Assembly (NCBI GenBank): GCA_011109175.1
Contig: RDEW01000036.1
Location: 127,583 to 191,582, forward strand
Reading direction: 5' to 3'
Length of the DNA: 64,000 nucleotides
From: Dicyema japonicum
Taxonomy: Eukaryota; Dicyemida; Rhombozoa; Dicyemidae
Position 1 is the first letter of the stretch. Each line of letters begins with the position of its first letter. Below, piece by piece: positions 1-11,424 of the stretch. A program made the position numbers and the translations under genes. The notes under the pieces are model-generated. The model saw only the letters and a program-made list of their open reading frames with translations, was not told the DNA's origin and searched no databases.

Positions 1-986
1 AACGTACAGGGTGAAACATAAAGCTGTATCGTTCTTTGACAATTTTTCATTCTTAAAGCTGGCATATTCCCTCTCATTCTCACTAACAGAGAATGCTATT
101 ACCTTACCAATGAATTCCAAAAATGGTTGGGCAAGATCCTGGAATAAGCCAATCTATAAAAACAGCTTTGGTGAGGTCGAATTGTCCTGATGAATTTCCA
201 TCGAGACTCTTCAACCTCATCCTTTTATTTGTATTCCTTAGCCAATCAATATTTGCTGTTTTCGAGAATGTTGTGTCATCATCTGAGTTTAGACGTTCCA
301 TTTGGTTATTAAACTCCACCACTTTATCTTCGTACAATTTTTGTTGCATAATTTTCCGCTCATTCGAAGAGGACCCATGAACGAGGTAAACTAACGAGTA
401 AGGTATTCTACCAACAGTTTTTCTTGGCTAAGACGAATGAAGAATTTTTGAGAGACGAATTCAAGGTGTCATCTATCGTCATCTCGTAAAAGAATTTAAC
501 ATTTAATTCTAAATTTTCTGCAAATAATATTTATTACAACTCAATTTATTCGATAATTCTTTTTCAACGTAAATTTTATCAGCATTCATCACAACACGTC
601 TAATTTTCCTTAAAACGATATCTGGAGAGGGATCCTCCATCCATTCCTTTAACTTTGGGAAATCTGGGTGGATTTATCAATTTACCTGCAACCGGTATGT
701 TCTTATCTTTGCTGTCCAAAATCGAGTTGACTACTTTCAGAAAATGGCCAGTTTCGTATAAACATGCCTTGGTATCGTCAATATACTCATCCTCATTTAG
801 TTTAAAGATATAAAGGTTCATTCCTGCAAATTTGTACACATTTGGTGTTTTCTTACCATCAATCTAACGTTGTCATAGCAAAGCAACTGGGATGTTTTTT
901 TCATCCAGATTATTTTTCATCAGGACTTGTTCTCTATGGCTTTCTTCCCATATGTACAACGTTAATTGGTCGTCTGTTTTTCTCAT
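1..986 (-). CDS. Unrecognised spliced gene X1 (3' end outside window)
   Basis: Reconstructed on the minus strand as six coding exons: 986-888, 863-686, 663-541, 517-416, 390-164 and 138-1. The introns are 24, 22, 23, 25 and 25 nt, all GT-AG, and removing each keeps the frame open. At least 289 residues are visible. The protein is lysine- and glutamate-rich with no domain I recognise. It is a clear paralogue of the plus-strand gene at 10283: coding exons 2 and 3 have identical lengths (178 and 123 nt) and intron phases agree. The start is the first ATG after a 27-nt intron in the 5' leader (1022-996). The intron at 391-415 has no counterpart in the paralogue. Seen: ORFs and splice signals. Inferred: that it is an expressed gene. 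Confidence 0.75.
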
Positions 987-995
987 TTTTGCTGT

Positions 996-1150
996 CTAAA
1001 ATAAAAATTAATGATTTCGAACTATCAATCCAGTCTGCCCGATAATATTTGATTTTTACTTATTTTATATGCTAACATTCAGAAATCCGAAACTCTCAAA
1101 TATTGAGATTTTATATTTCACCGGTTTGTGTTTCACTTTAGTTTATATTT
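996..1150 (-). promoter_or_regulatory. Leader intron and conserved upstream region of X1
   Basis: Read on the minus strand, a TATAAAAT-like box (about 1062-1069) is preceded by ATATTTGAGAGTTT (about 1092-1105) and by an AAACCGGTGAAATAT block. The same order and spacing occur upstream of the paralogue at 10115-10246. A 27-nt intron (996-1022) sits in the leader, also shared with the paralogue. Conservation outside the coding sequence suggests a promoter, but simple recent duplication could also explain it. Confidence 0.5.
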
Positions 1151-1892
1151 CCGTATTTTTAAATATTGCTACCTCATTTCCTAAATATATTCTAAACGGG
1201 TAGACTGTTTGTTAAAGACGTCGAGAGCTAGACAAGGAAAACAAATGGTATATCAGAGGAGGTATTCAAATGTTCAGGATGACCAAACCCCAATGTCGCG
1301 GATGATTTGGAGTCTGGGAAGATCAGTCTTGTTGAAGACAGCCTGGTAGGATGTTTGGTTTTGGAATTTCTCCATAGAATAATTCAGCTGAGAAAAGGGA
1401 AAGTAAAGTCGCCGTGATAATACATAAAGCCTAAAGGATAGTCTTCTTGATAATGACGTAATTTTAACATCTCCGATATGAAAGATTTGTAAGGGTGGAA
1501 GAATCAGCAAATTGAAGAAAATTGTGAACAAGTATAAGTAACCTACCCCCAGCCGTGCTAAAGGGAGATCTGAACAGACAGCAGATTAACTACTGAACTG
1601 TGTAGTCTTGGATGTAGGTTTCGTTTCCTTGATGAGATCAATGTCCACATACTGATTTTATATGAAGTTGATTAGTCAATTGTTGTTCAACTGGAGTATC
1701 CTTAACTGCTGAATTAACTTGAGTCCAGGCTTAAGTTTAAAGCATCAAACTCTTATTAAAGTAATTTGGGAACTGTAACTTGAGTCTCTTGACCACATGA
1801 AAGCCATGTTTTTTATTTTTAACTAATATAATGCCGATTTAAATTATCAATTTATTAACTAACAGAAAATAAACAGGAATTAAAAAATTAAG

Positions 1893-2400
1893 ATGTTAGT
1901 TTTTCAGACTCGTTGTTGGAGGAGAGAATATTATGGAAATGACCCCATTAGCGAGGAGATAACCGTAATAACTCTAGCTCCAATAAAAGTAAAACGTTTC
2001 AACGGAGATTGGATAGAAAGCGAACCGGTCCTTAATGCCGTGGCACTTCCTCAAGTCTTCAGTAGCGCTCACTGGGGTACCGGGATCACATCTGCTGTCA
2101 TGCAGACGGAGCGCCGAGAGATTCCCTTGTAACGCCAGGTTACAGATGACTGCTAAAATAGAGAACGCCGGGTTTACTTCCCTTATGGAACCCATCAGTC
2201 TTTACAAATAAGATGGCAAGAAGCAGGTTGGCGTTACGATCATGCCATGTAGCCAAGGGAGGTGTCTTATGATTTAACATGCACGATGGAGCCCATCTGT
2301 CTTGACAAAGACGATGGCAAGAAGCAGGTTGGCGTTACGATCATGCCATGGAGCCAAGGGAAGTGGCTTATGATTTAACATGCACAGACACTTTCTTTAA
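1893..2400 (+). pseudogene. Family B retroelement, C-terminal nuclease fragment
   Basis: A frame-broken remnant of the C-terminal half of family B. Recognisable pieces are RFPCNARLQM, NAGFTSLMEP and GVTIMPWSQGKW, then LTCTDTF, matching in order the better copy at 36709-37734. The segment carrying the nuclease motif is directly duplicated with a period of about 101 bp (2187-2286 and 2288-2387). The RPDG motif is lost: it reads QVG in both duplicated units. No intact protein is possible. Confidence 0.6.
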
Positions 2401-2469
2401 TGCGAATAAACTCAAATCATTATTTATTATTATAGGCAACTATCGTAGAAACATAATTGCTATATTTTC

Positions 2470-3540
2470 ACACGTTAAAGTAATTTTTCGGATCAATCTC
2501 GTCCATCTTCCCCTGTTACTGCCAAACTTCTCATAGCATCCTGATCCTCCCTACTTACGAGCCTCCGGTTAATTGCCTTGAGATCCTCATCCAGCACCCC
2601 CGGTAGCGTAGTACGCGGGCGCCCCCAATATTTTTTTCCACTTGCAGCTAAATATTCCTCCATTGCCAAATTTGCAGGTGATGTGGAGTCCATCCGTAGG
2701 ACGTATCCAAACAGTCTCCATCAGGCCTCCACCACATCCCAAGTCACAGATCGCGTTGAGCACTTTCGGTACAGTGCCTCATTGTTAATCCGTGTCGGCC
2801 ATTATACCCCGCACAGTATTCGTAATTGCCTTCGGTGGAAGGAGTTAAGATTTTTGGTTTCTGAGACCGAGGTCCCCCAGCAGGAAAAGTTATATACCAG
2901 GACCGACTTCACGAAAGCATTGTACCGGTCTTTCAGCCAACCAATCCGTCTTCATCCTGTTCAGTGCGACCGTCAATAGTACTTTTCTCCGGGTGATGTC
3001 CTCACTGTCCCCGAGGAGGGAGCAGAGATTTCTGGAACGTATCCATCCCTCTTCCAATCTTGATCCCATGCGTACGATTTCCACAATTTGAGTTTTAGTT
3101 TTATTCACGGTAAGAAACCATTTCCCAAGCTCTTTAGGGGCAACGTTAAGTAACCGCCTCAAGGATGCTTTATCTTACGATACGAAATCCACAGCGTATA
3201 TAATTTCGGTGATTTGGCCATTATAAAAACTTTAAGGCCACGTAGTGCTGCCTCCAGGTATACCACAAACAGCAAAGGGGAAAGGGAGTCCCCTGGGGGA
3301 TGCCCACAGTCGTCGAAAAATTTCTGGACGACGTACTCCCAACTCGTACCGTACAGTTCTGTGTTTGACAATAAAACTTCTATCATCCTGACAGAATCCC
3401 TATTAAGGAATCCCCGCAAAGCATCAATAAGCTTTCCTCGGCGAATTGTGTCTAAATCTTTCGACATGTCGATCCCCAAAATTGTAGTCGCACTCTCAAA
3501 TCTTTTGTAAGTGCACAACGCCACCTATGCCTCCAGACCA
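2470..3540 (-). pseudogene. Family C LINE reverse transcriptase remnant
   Basis: Minus-strand pieces align in order with the better copy at 62464-64000: fingers/palm (FESATTILGIDMSKDLDTIRR, GDSLSPLLFVVYLEAALR) at 3524-3160, thumb (LLNVAPKELGKWFLTVNKTK, LLGDSEDITRRK) at 3162-2890, and the 3' tail (NLAMEEYLAASGKKYWGRPR) at 2693-2490. The YADD catalytic stretch is destroyed at the junction near 3165, and several frameshifts separate the parts. Confidence 0.85.
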
Positions 3541-3624
3541 CATCAACGGTAGATGATCCACTATGGCTCGATGACTTTCGTATTGAGTAGGATGATTTCG
3601 CGTGGGTAATCTTGCATTTCTGAA

Positions 3625-4385
3625 GATTTGCACGATTTATTTGACACCCAAGACCACGATAAAACCAAACTAACTATCATGTGATCCCGATGCGTTTTGC
3701 CAAAATCCTCATTCTTTCCCGGTGCTCCTTCCTTGTGCCCACACAAGCTCGTACTGGGCGGCTGACTGTATTTGCAGGGCCACCTTCCCGCATATCGGAG
3801 TTTAGTTTTATGAGGGCCTCCAGAGTTATCGGTCCGGTTCTGTGTCTCCCACAAGTCCACCGCTCCGTGATTCTAAAAGCTTTCTTTTGTACGTCCTCGA
3901 TTTTCTTAGTGTTCGTCCATGATAATGAAGGTCCACACGAAGACACGCATACAAGAAGCATGGTTCAATGTATTGTTTGTAGATATACTCAGATATTTGA
4001 TATCTGTCTTCCATATTCCAGATAAACATTTCAATAAATTGATTTTCTTCTCGCACTTCAGAACAATGTTTACCACGTGTGGTGAAAACATAAGTGCGTA
4101 TCCAGTGTCACGCCAAGGATCTTCTGACATTTGCTGAAGCGGATTTCAACGTTGTCCAATTTTAAGGTGTCAGTCTTCTTCCCTAACCTTTTTTCCAAAG
4201 TAACATAGACGTGACCGACTTTCTGGAATTTATCGTGAGTCGGTTCTTCATTACCCAGGCGTTGAGTTGGTCTAGGTTAATTTGTAATTTTTCTGTAGCA
4301 TTTTGGATATCTTGATCACGCGATGCAAAAACAATGTCGTCCGCATATAAGAGTAAAACATCGTTATTGGGGGACACAGTTTGGG
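3625..4385 (-). pseudogene. CR1/jockey-type LINE reverse transcriptase fragment
   Basis: The minus strand has an intact YADDIVFASRD palm motif at 4352-4310, followed by the thumb (LNAWVMKNRLTINSRKS) and a C-terminal region (IEDVQKKAFRIT). Frames are shifted at least three times between 4377 and 3681. The YADD context differs from family C, so this is a different LINE. It ends in a tail-like block near 3625-3700 resembling the tails at 4441, 7540 and 42220. Confidence 0.75.
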
Positions 4386-4440
4386 AGAAGATGCGAGACA
4401 GATTTCAGTCCTCCGAGATGGGCTTTGTGATTCACGATTA

Positions 4441-4570
4441 TTTATTTTATTTATTATTTATTTAACACCCAAGAATACGGTAAATCCAAAACTAACTTTA
4501 AATTATAAAATAATCATTCTAATATAAATAAAATTTCAGATATTTAAATGACTTGTTTTATGTGATCCAA
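4441..4570 (-). repeat. LINE 3' tail block
   Basis: An A/T-rich simple tail (ATTT units on the plus strand) followed by AACACCCAAGA and, about 100 bp on, GTGATCC. The order matches blocks at 3625, 7540 and 42220. It is probably the 3' UTR of a minus-oriented LINE whose coding part is gone. Beyond it, 4571-5265, I see no gene or recognisable repeat. Confidence 0.4.
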
Positions 4571-5267
4571 CCACGCCAATCAACTTTAGTAAATCTTAAG
4601 CAAAATAAGGAAGCAAAAGGGTAATTCTCAATTAGAGTCCACTATTTTTCATTTGTTAGTAAATCACTTGTTTTGAGACTAACATATTTCTTACCTAAAA
4701 ATCTGGAGACGCTCTGCTCGGTACAAGCAAAGAGTCATCAAAGCTAACTTGAACTAGACTATAAAAGGGACAAGCAAAAAGTCGTCATAAATGTGAGAAG
4801 TTAACTTGCATCTTGATTTTCCGTGTTGCAAATGCTTTGTCGCGAGCTATGACATAGGGCAAGTCTTAGTAATAATAAATATCCCTTAAGATAACAGGGT
4901 ACTTACAATAATCACTCAACTTTGGAACTTTTTAAGAAATTATAAAATTTTTTCCCAGAAGTGAAACAACGAATCAAGATTAGAGCCAAGTTGACTTGTT
5001 AGAATAAGTAGAGAATTATTTTTCTAAAAACTATATAGATCTTCTCTTGAGCCAACACAAAACAGAATACAGTGATTGCGGATTCTTTGCCAAAGATCAC
5101 ATGTAGTCGTTAAGGTGTCATGTTCTAATCATGCTCTTCGATTACCACATGAATGATGGCACTAAAGGAGACCATTTTGAATTTTCTTCCAATGGTTCTT
5201 CTCAAGTGTCACGTTACTGGGACATCCAGGTCAAGTCCTACTATATTTCCAAATAGGCTCTGTGATA

Positions 5268-7310
5268 TCAATTGAGATTGACGAATACCTCATCTTCTTG
5301 TACACGATTATATTTGATAGTCTTGAAACCCCCCGGTAGGACAATGTTAACTTCATTTTCGTGCAATGGAAAGAGCCCAGTCTTTCTGAGTCTGTTTCTC
5401 AGATGTCCAGATACTCGCGTTGTATAACATAGACTTAACCATTCATTATATAGTCGGAGTCTTATTTTCTGTAAGTACTTTGTGTTGAAGTCACGTTTTC
5501 TCAAGTTTTGGCGATATTGCATTTGAAAGTGTTTCCTAGTAGGGTCACAAACTTCTGTTATTGTCCCAGAACTTGTCAGTCCTTGATTCCTCTCTCATGT
5601 GTTCGGTTCTTTCAGTTTTGTTTAAATTATGTCACAAATCATACTGAGAGGCTCTAGGGAAGGCAGAGTTTCTGCTTATACTCATAGTTGTCGCGACGAC
5701 AATTGCAGGGAGCTGAGAGATATTCCACTTCCTTAGTATATTGAAGTATGCTTAAATTTTTATGGTAAAGCTAGACTTCGTCCAATTGCTGAAATTGACA
5801 TTTAATGTTAAAAACTTTATTAAATTATTTACCTCTAACCGACATAATCGATGAATGCAAACTTTAAATTGCAAGCTACCCTCACAAGTTTTCGTCTTTG
5901 CCAAGTAGGATTGATTCGAGAGTCATAGACTCGAAATTAGTTCCTATGATCCTGCTGATGGCTTCAGGATTTTGATCAATGGTCATTGACCACGTTGCAC
6001 TGGAATAGATCAATACTTGCCGAACAAAATGTCCAAAGATAGCGGAGAAGGATCTAGCACTACTTCCAAGAGCTTTTGATACAATTTTTAAATTGTATTT
6101 TTCTTCATCACTGCTGTCAACTCAATGTTTAGTGAAAGAAAGTACTTTCGCAAACATGAATCCCAGGATGTTTGTCGTGCTATTGGGTGGAATAATCGTG
6201 TTATTAAAAATAATTTTTGGTTTGTCATTGTGGTCCCCTTTACACTGGGTAATTTGTTACGAACAACTGGTTGGGAAATCTCATCGTAGTTGAGCGAACA
6301 ATGGGGTCAATGTCAAGTATTTATTATAAGACCCCAGTTGCTGTTTGGAAATCCATCTGCATACGATAGTATTATTCAATTTTCATTATCAGGCTGTGCA
6401 AAACTATATTGGTGAAAGGGGGAGAATCTTGATATACTCCGTAAAAAAGGCGGATCTTTGATTCCATTTGACCTCGTCTTCCACTCAGGAAGTTGATTAA
6501 CCAAAGTTTAATATTGGGGTGAATATCCCCGTTCAATATTTATTTTGATATAATTTTTCTGATAATTGACTTTTTCCAATACAATCCTATAAGTAATAGC
6601 TAATTTCCTTGTTGAGGCTAGTGATTCTGGAGATGTAAGCATTGTCGGGCGAGTGCTCTTTTAGACTGTTTTTTTTCATTGTTTGTATTATTGTTGCGCA
6701 AAAATGACAGGAAGAGGAAAGGATCCTACAAAATGGGATGAATAGTTTCCTTACATCGTGAGACATTTGGCCTATAGAGGTCAGACGGTGTACTTTCATA
6801 GCCTTACATATGTATCAGCGTGTTGGCTGAAACCTTTCCAATTGGCGAGGTTACGTTGATTATAGTCAGCAGATTGATAATGTGTTTTAAACATAAATAA
6901 GATCGGGTTATGGTCGTCATATTCGACAGACCAGCTAATTATCGATGCCATAAATGGAGACGTTGCAGGAGACGACGGTTTAAATTTGTTTCGAGTGGGG
7001 GTTCCTGTATGAAGGGAGGAATTGTTTAAAATGTCAAAATTGTCCAGATCTTTAATTGTCATTTTCCCAACTGGCCCCCTATACCTAAGGTGATGTTTCG
7101 CATTAAAATTTCCACTTGGGTTGATAAGAGATGAAGTTCTGGAAAATGTTAATGAACATGAGCTTGAAGGTAAAAAGTATGCGTTAACCAGTGTGAGAGG
7201 AAATCGGAGGGGCGTAGTCAGGAGTTCAATGGTGCCATTATATGAGAGTGGTAATAATCATAGTCTGTGATATCCTCACAGGGATTTTGTTATGTATAAT
7301 AGTTATCAAG
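5268..7310 (-). pseudogene. Jockey/CR1-type LINE remnant (endonuclease and RT)
   Basis: On the minus strand, 7200-6800 reads as the C-terminal part of an APE endonuclease: VNAYFLPSSSC, a GNFNAKH motif, then SVEYDDHNPI. Around 6480-6360 an RT core remnant has ILSYADGF in place of YADD. Around 6300-5850 there is thumb-like sequence (SARSFSAIFGHFVRQVLIY). The 84-codon ORF at 5522-5268 may be its 3' end but is not recognisable. Many stops and frameshifts; clearly dead. Confidence 0.6.
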
Positions 7311-7419
7311 CCAACTCAGAAAGTTCTTTCTCTTTCACATTAATTACCGAATTGCCAAATGGATTTTAATTTTATAATTCCACTCGGGAGTTTAAACTCA
7401 TAAAAAGTTCAGTGCAATT

Positions 7420-8800
7420 TGATGTCCCACCATAAATGTAGGCAGTCCTTATTAGTCAACCCTGTTCGAAGGATTATGAGATTCCGATTCATTTCAAACA
7501 CCACCACAACGGTGAGACGCATGGCATTCAACAACGTTATTATTATTATTATTACCCCCAGGATCACTGGGTCAAAGAGAAAGAAATAAAAGTTCTCATC
7601 TAACTAAGTGATCCCAGACCGACAAAGGTGAGGACGAGTCATTTAACAACGTTGAAATTAAAAAAATAACAATTAATTTTCAAAAAAAATAAATTAAAAT
7701 ATTTGATTTTCCACTAATTTTGAAATCGCAATATATGCCGGATTTCCGCTTTTTGCCTACTACAATTTCTAGTCGTCATTGGATCCACCTAACTCATGGG
7801 TCATCCAATGCCTGCCTGGGATCAAAAACGGATTCTTCTCCTATCAACTCCAACGGAAGAATATTCATGCTATCGGATATTTAAAAGAGACAAGATGCTG
7901 GGAAAGGATAAGTCCCATTCCGACTGAGAGAACTGGATATAACCTATTTAGAATATTCCGAGGTTGTTAAAATAACCTTAAAATCTAATTTCTACAAAAT
8001 TAATGCAATTATTGTTTGTCCTTACAATGCTTCCTATAAGACTTTTTAAAGCAAAATGTACAAAATCATTGATTAATCACTTAGTTTCTTACTGTTTATT
8101 TAAAAGGGGACGAACCAACCTCACAAACATGTGAGATGCCTGTGATCTTCGAAGGTCCAGAAACTCATAAATCTTTGCAAGATATTTTCAGTCATATTTA
8201 ATGCGTTCTATAATTAGTATTTGCTAAAGTTATGAAATATTTTAATTTTTTGATATTTCATTCTTTACGCAATAATCGATTTTGCGGATATTTCGTGGTC
8301 GTCATCTGATTGAACATCATGAGGATAATTTTCCTGATCCATGCCAAATTATGACCAAAATGTTTTTATTTTCCAAAACACATAACAAAAACATAAATTT
8401 AAGTGAGGCTTACAACGCAAGACCAAAGCAGATGGCGCTCAAGTCCACTGTCAAAAATACAAATATAATTAAATCTCTAAATTATAACTTTTAAAGTGAT
8501 GTTTACGTTTTTTTAATTTTATGTCCCCGCAAAATTGTAGGCGGTCCTTATTAGTCGACCATGCGATTATTTGATTGAAGATTTCCCTTCCTTCCCTTTT
8601 GTGCCATCATCGGGTCCACCTTACTGAGGAGAGCCCTAATTCCTGGCCGGAATTCAAATTGATCCATCAATTAATTCCACCAGGAGACAATTTCGCGCCT
8701 GGCGACGAGATCTGGAATGGACCTCAGCTTTCGGACAACGTTCTCACTCTGCTTGGGTAAGGGTTCTGTTGGAACGCGTCAAGATCGAAAAATTAGTTTG
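7420..8800. repeat. Pair of related unclassified repeats
   Basis: The block GTAGGCAGTCCTTATTAGTC at 7437-7456 recurs with one mismatch at 8539-8558. Each is followed about 200 bp on (7765-7860) or 50 bp on (8600-8690) by similar sequence around GGATCCACC/GGGTCCACC. Short ORFs at 7779-7970, 8282-8494 and 8575-8760 match nothing I know. Probably two remnants of one transposon family. Confidence 0.3.
7540..7645 (-). repeat. LINE 3' tail with (ATT)n and stem-loop
   Basis: A run of ATT units (7541-7553) is followed by CCCCCAGGATCACTGGG, and about 60 bp later by GTGATCCCAGACC. Read on the minus strand this is a 3' UTR ending in GTGATCCTGGGGGTAAT repeats, with the two GTGATCC/GGATCAC segments able to pair. 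A very similar block lies at 42220-42310. The tail is typical of LINEs that end in short tandem repeats. Confidence 0.5.
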
Positions 8801-10100
8801 GTTTTATCCTGGTCTTTGGAATTTATCTATTAATGGAATTTTAGCTACATATTATATGAGAGAATATAATGAAGGCATGTAACACAATTGAATATGCCTG
8901 TCCCTCATGGAGGTTAGTGATGTCCTTCTGTCAATAAAATTAATTCAATCAGACTAAGAACTACATGTTTACATCCCAAACTACTACACCCACTCTCCTT
9001 TAAGATGAAAGGAACCATAACCGCAGTTTCCTTTGTTTCTGCAAAGAACCAACAAATCTATTAGACAATGTGATTCCTGAACAGAGGAACGTCCATCAGC
9101 CCTAAAGAAGGACTAATCGATCAAGTTCCTTTGTAGACAATCGTAAGGCTCTACCGATTACAGTTGGGACACTGGAAGACCAAGCTATGAGGGTCTGAAA
9201 ATTAAAGGAAGCTGAGATCACTTAATTAGTGATTCTAACATTTTTATTGGTGATCCTTGGGTTCTCATACATCTTTTATGGAAAACAACAAAAAAAAGAG
9301 GAAGAAATAAAGTATTTGAAAATTCTCTTGAAATAGTTCTGCCATTCGAACTCTTAGCGTTGTAGTGTTGTCATTCAATCAATTATTATGGGGGTAAATA
9401 TTTCAGAAATTCTATATTTTCTGCTCTAGGGAAGACATTTCAGTTTGTCTATTGTCTTGGAAGCTTCAGCAACTATTTTTATAGTTCTGTATTGTCCAAG
9501 AGTAAAGTCAGATATTTCTCCGGAGGCATAATCAAATTTTTAAAGTAATATTTTTATAAGAAAACGAGCGGACTATTTTATGCTAGTCTTTTCTCTACCA
9601 TACGATGTCGATACCCATAGAAGCGATTTTTGAGAGACACGTATTGTAGTCTTTTGATTACAGATGTTGACATTTCTCTTGTGTCAGCAAGTCTTCTTCC
9701 GATCCACACAGTTTTATGATGAACGGAGTTTGAAAGTTTTAGTTTGAACACTTGATAGTGTTCAAGGAAATTTTGTATTCCTAGTCTTTAGGCTTTCGTC
9801 CACTTCAAAATAGTCTTCCGAATCTTGACTGAGCTAAATGGGCACATTAGAATCCTATTCGACTTTGTCCTCATTATTAATCTGGTCTATGATCGCTTAA
9901 GATTCCTCCTCTCTAATGAGACACTGGATTCCGGAGTCTTGCATCAATTTCCTGAATGACAAACCGCACTTGGACCATAGCTACTACTTTATCGCTGTTT
10001 TTTCCATCGGGTTCATTCGTAGTCACCACTAGATATATGATAGGTCAATGAATAATTAGTCATTTAATAAGAAATTCAGAATCATACTGAGAAAAGACAT
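8801..10100. other. No identifiable feature
   Basis: AT-rich sequence with no long ORF, no repeat shared with the rest of the window and no splice pattern that opens a frame. Confidence 0.5.
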
Positions 10101-10109
10101 TTAGGAATT

Positions 10110-10273
10110 TTGCTAATATGAAATTAAAGTGTGATATAAACCGATGAAATATTGAATCGCGATATTTGAGAGTTTGAATTTCGGAATTTTAGCCGAATCT
10201 ATAAAAAAGCAAAAAATCAGATATTAACGCGCAAACTGATTTGATAGTTGGAAATAATTAATTTATATTTCAG
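10110..10273 (+). promoter_or_regulatory. TATA region and leader intron of X2
   Basis: TATAAAAA lies at 10200-10207. ATATTTGAGAGTTT (about 10160-10173) and an AAACCGATGAAATAT block upstream match the X1 upstream region in order. A 27-nt GT-AG intron at 10247-10273 lies in the leader, nine bases before the ATG, as in X1. Confidence 0.55.
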
Positions 10274-10282
10274 ACTACGAAC

Positions 10283-11424
10283 ATGGGAAAAGCAGACAAG
10301 CATATAGTGTTGGTGTGCATATGTGAAAGAAACATAAGAGAACAAGTCCTGATGAAAATGAATATGGATGTGGATAACCATCCAGTTGGTTTTATTTGAC
10401 ATTGTTAGAGTGATGACGAGAAAGTACCAAACTTGTACGAGTTTGCAGGGATGAAGTTTTTTATCTTTAATGAAAAAAAATTTAAAATTAATGGAATTAC
10501 CAAAACATGTTTCTACAAAACTGATCGTTTTTTAAAAGTAGTCAACTCGATTATTGACTGCAAAGATAAAAATATACCAATTGAAGGTAAAATAATAAAT
10601 TCACTCAGATTTTCCAATGCTAAATAAATGGATGGAAGATCCCTCTCAAGATACTAGTACAAGGAAAATTAGACGTATTGTTATAAATTCGGATGAAATT
10701 TACGTTGAAAAAAGATTATCGGATAAATTAAGTTACAGAAAATTTAATTTGCAGAAATTTTAGAAAGAAATGTTAAAAAATTTTACGACATTATGAAAGA
10801 TGATATGTTAAAAGAAGATCAAGAAAATTCGAAAGATGATATGTTAATTGAAGATCAAGAAAATTCGAAAGATGATATGCTAAAAGAAGATCAAGAAAAT
10901 TCGAAAAATGATATGTTAAATGAAGATCAAGAAAATTCGAAACATGATATGCTAAAAGAAGATCAAGAAAATTCGAAAGATGATATCTCCAAGAGAAACA
11001 GTGTGGAGAATAGTTTTAGAATAGAAAAATCGAAAAGTCATAATGAAACTTCATTAGAGCCTTTTGGTCTCAGAGAATCTGTTCTTATGGATTAATTTAT
11101 TCCAGGATCTCACTAAACCGTTTTTGGATTACATGACGGAAGATGAGACATTAAATGACCATCAAGGAAATTCTGCAATGTATAAACGAAACAAGAAAGA
11201 AGTATTTAACTTCGTTTGTAATCGTTTTTTCCAAATGTTTTCAAATCAACAAAATTATGTGCAAAACAATATAGTGCTAGAAAATATAGATTTTATTGAC
11301 AACTTTCTCTACGAGGATGAAGCCCTTAATTTTTTTACAATACCTGAAATCGATCGGCTAATGGGCGAAATGAAACTGATGAGGTCTAAAATTCTCAATA
11401 AAAACTCACCAGAGCCGTTTAGTC
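10283..11424 (+). CDS. Unrecognised spliced gene X2, acidic repeat protein (truncated by gap)
   Basis: Coding exons are 10283-10384, 10409-10586, 10609-10731, 10755-11080 and 11106 into the assembly gap. The introns are 24, 22, 23 and 25 nt and the joined frame stays open for 349 visible codons. The N-terminal ~140 residues are collinear with X1 (shared stretches include EQVLMK, FAGM, FLKVVNSI, WMEDPS, RKIRR). They are followed by five 12-residue repeats of the type KDDMLKEDQENS, absent from X1, and then a region alike in both (DLTKPFLDYM here, DLAQPFLEFI in X1). Acidic and probably soluble; I see no signal peptide or membrane segment. Function unknown. The gap removes the 3' end. Confidence 0.78.
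10796..10987 (+). repeat. 36-bp in-frame coding repeats
   Basis: Five tandem 36-bp units plus a partial sixth, each encoding a 12-residue acidic repeat inside gene X2. Units differ by one to three bases, and most changes alter residues 2 or 6 of the unit. The X1 paralogue has no such array, so it expanded after the duplication. Confidence 0.9.

Noticed and set aside
6587-6799. 70-codon minus-strand ORF
   Set aside because: It lies between the endonuclease and RT remnants of the same decayed LINE and has no motif of its own.
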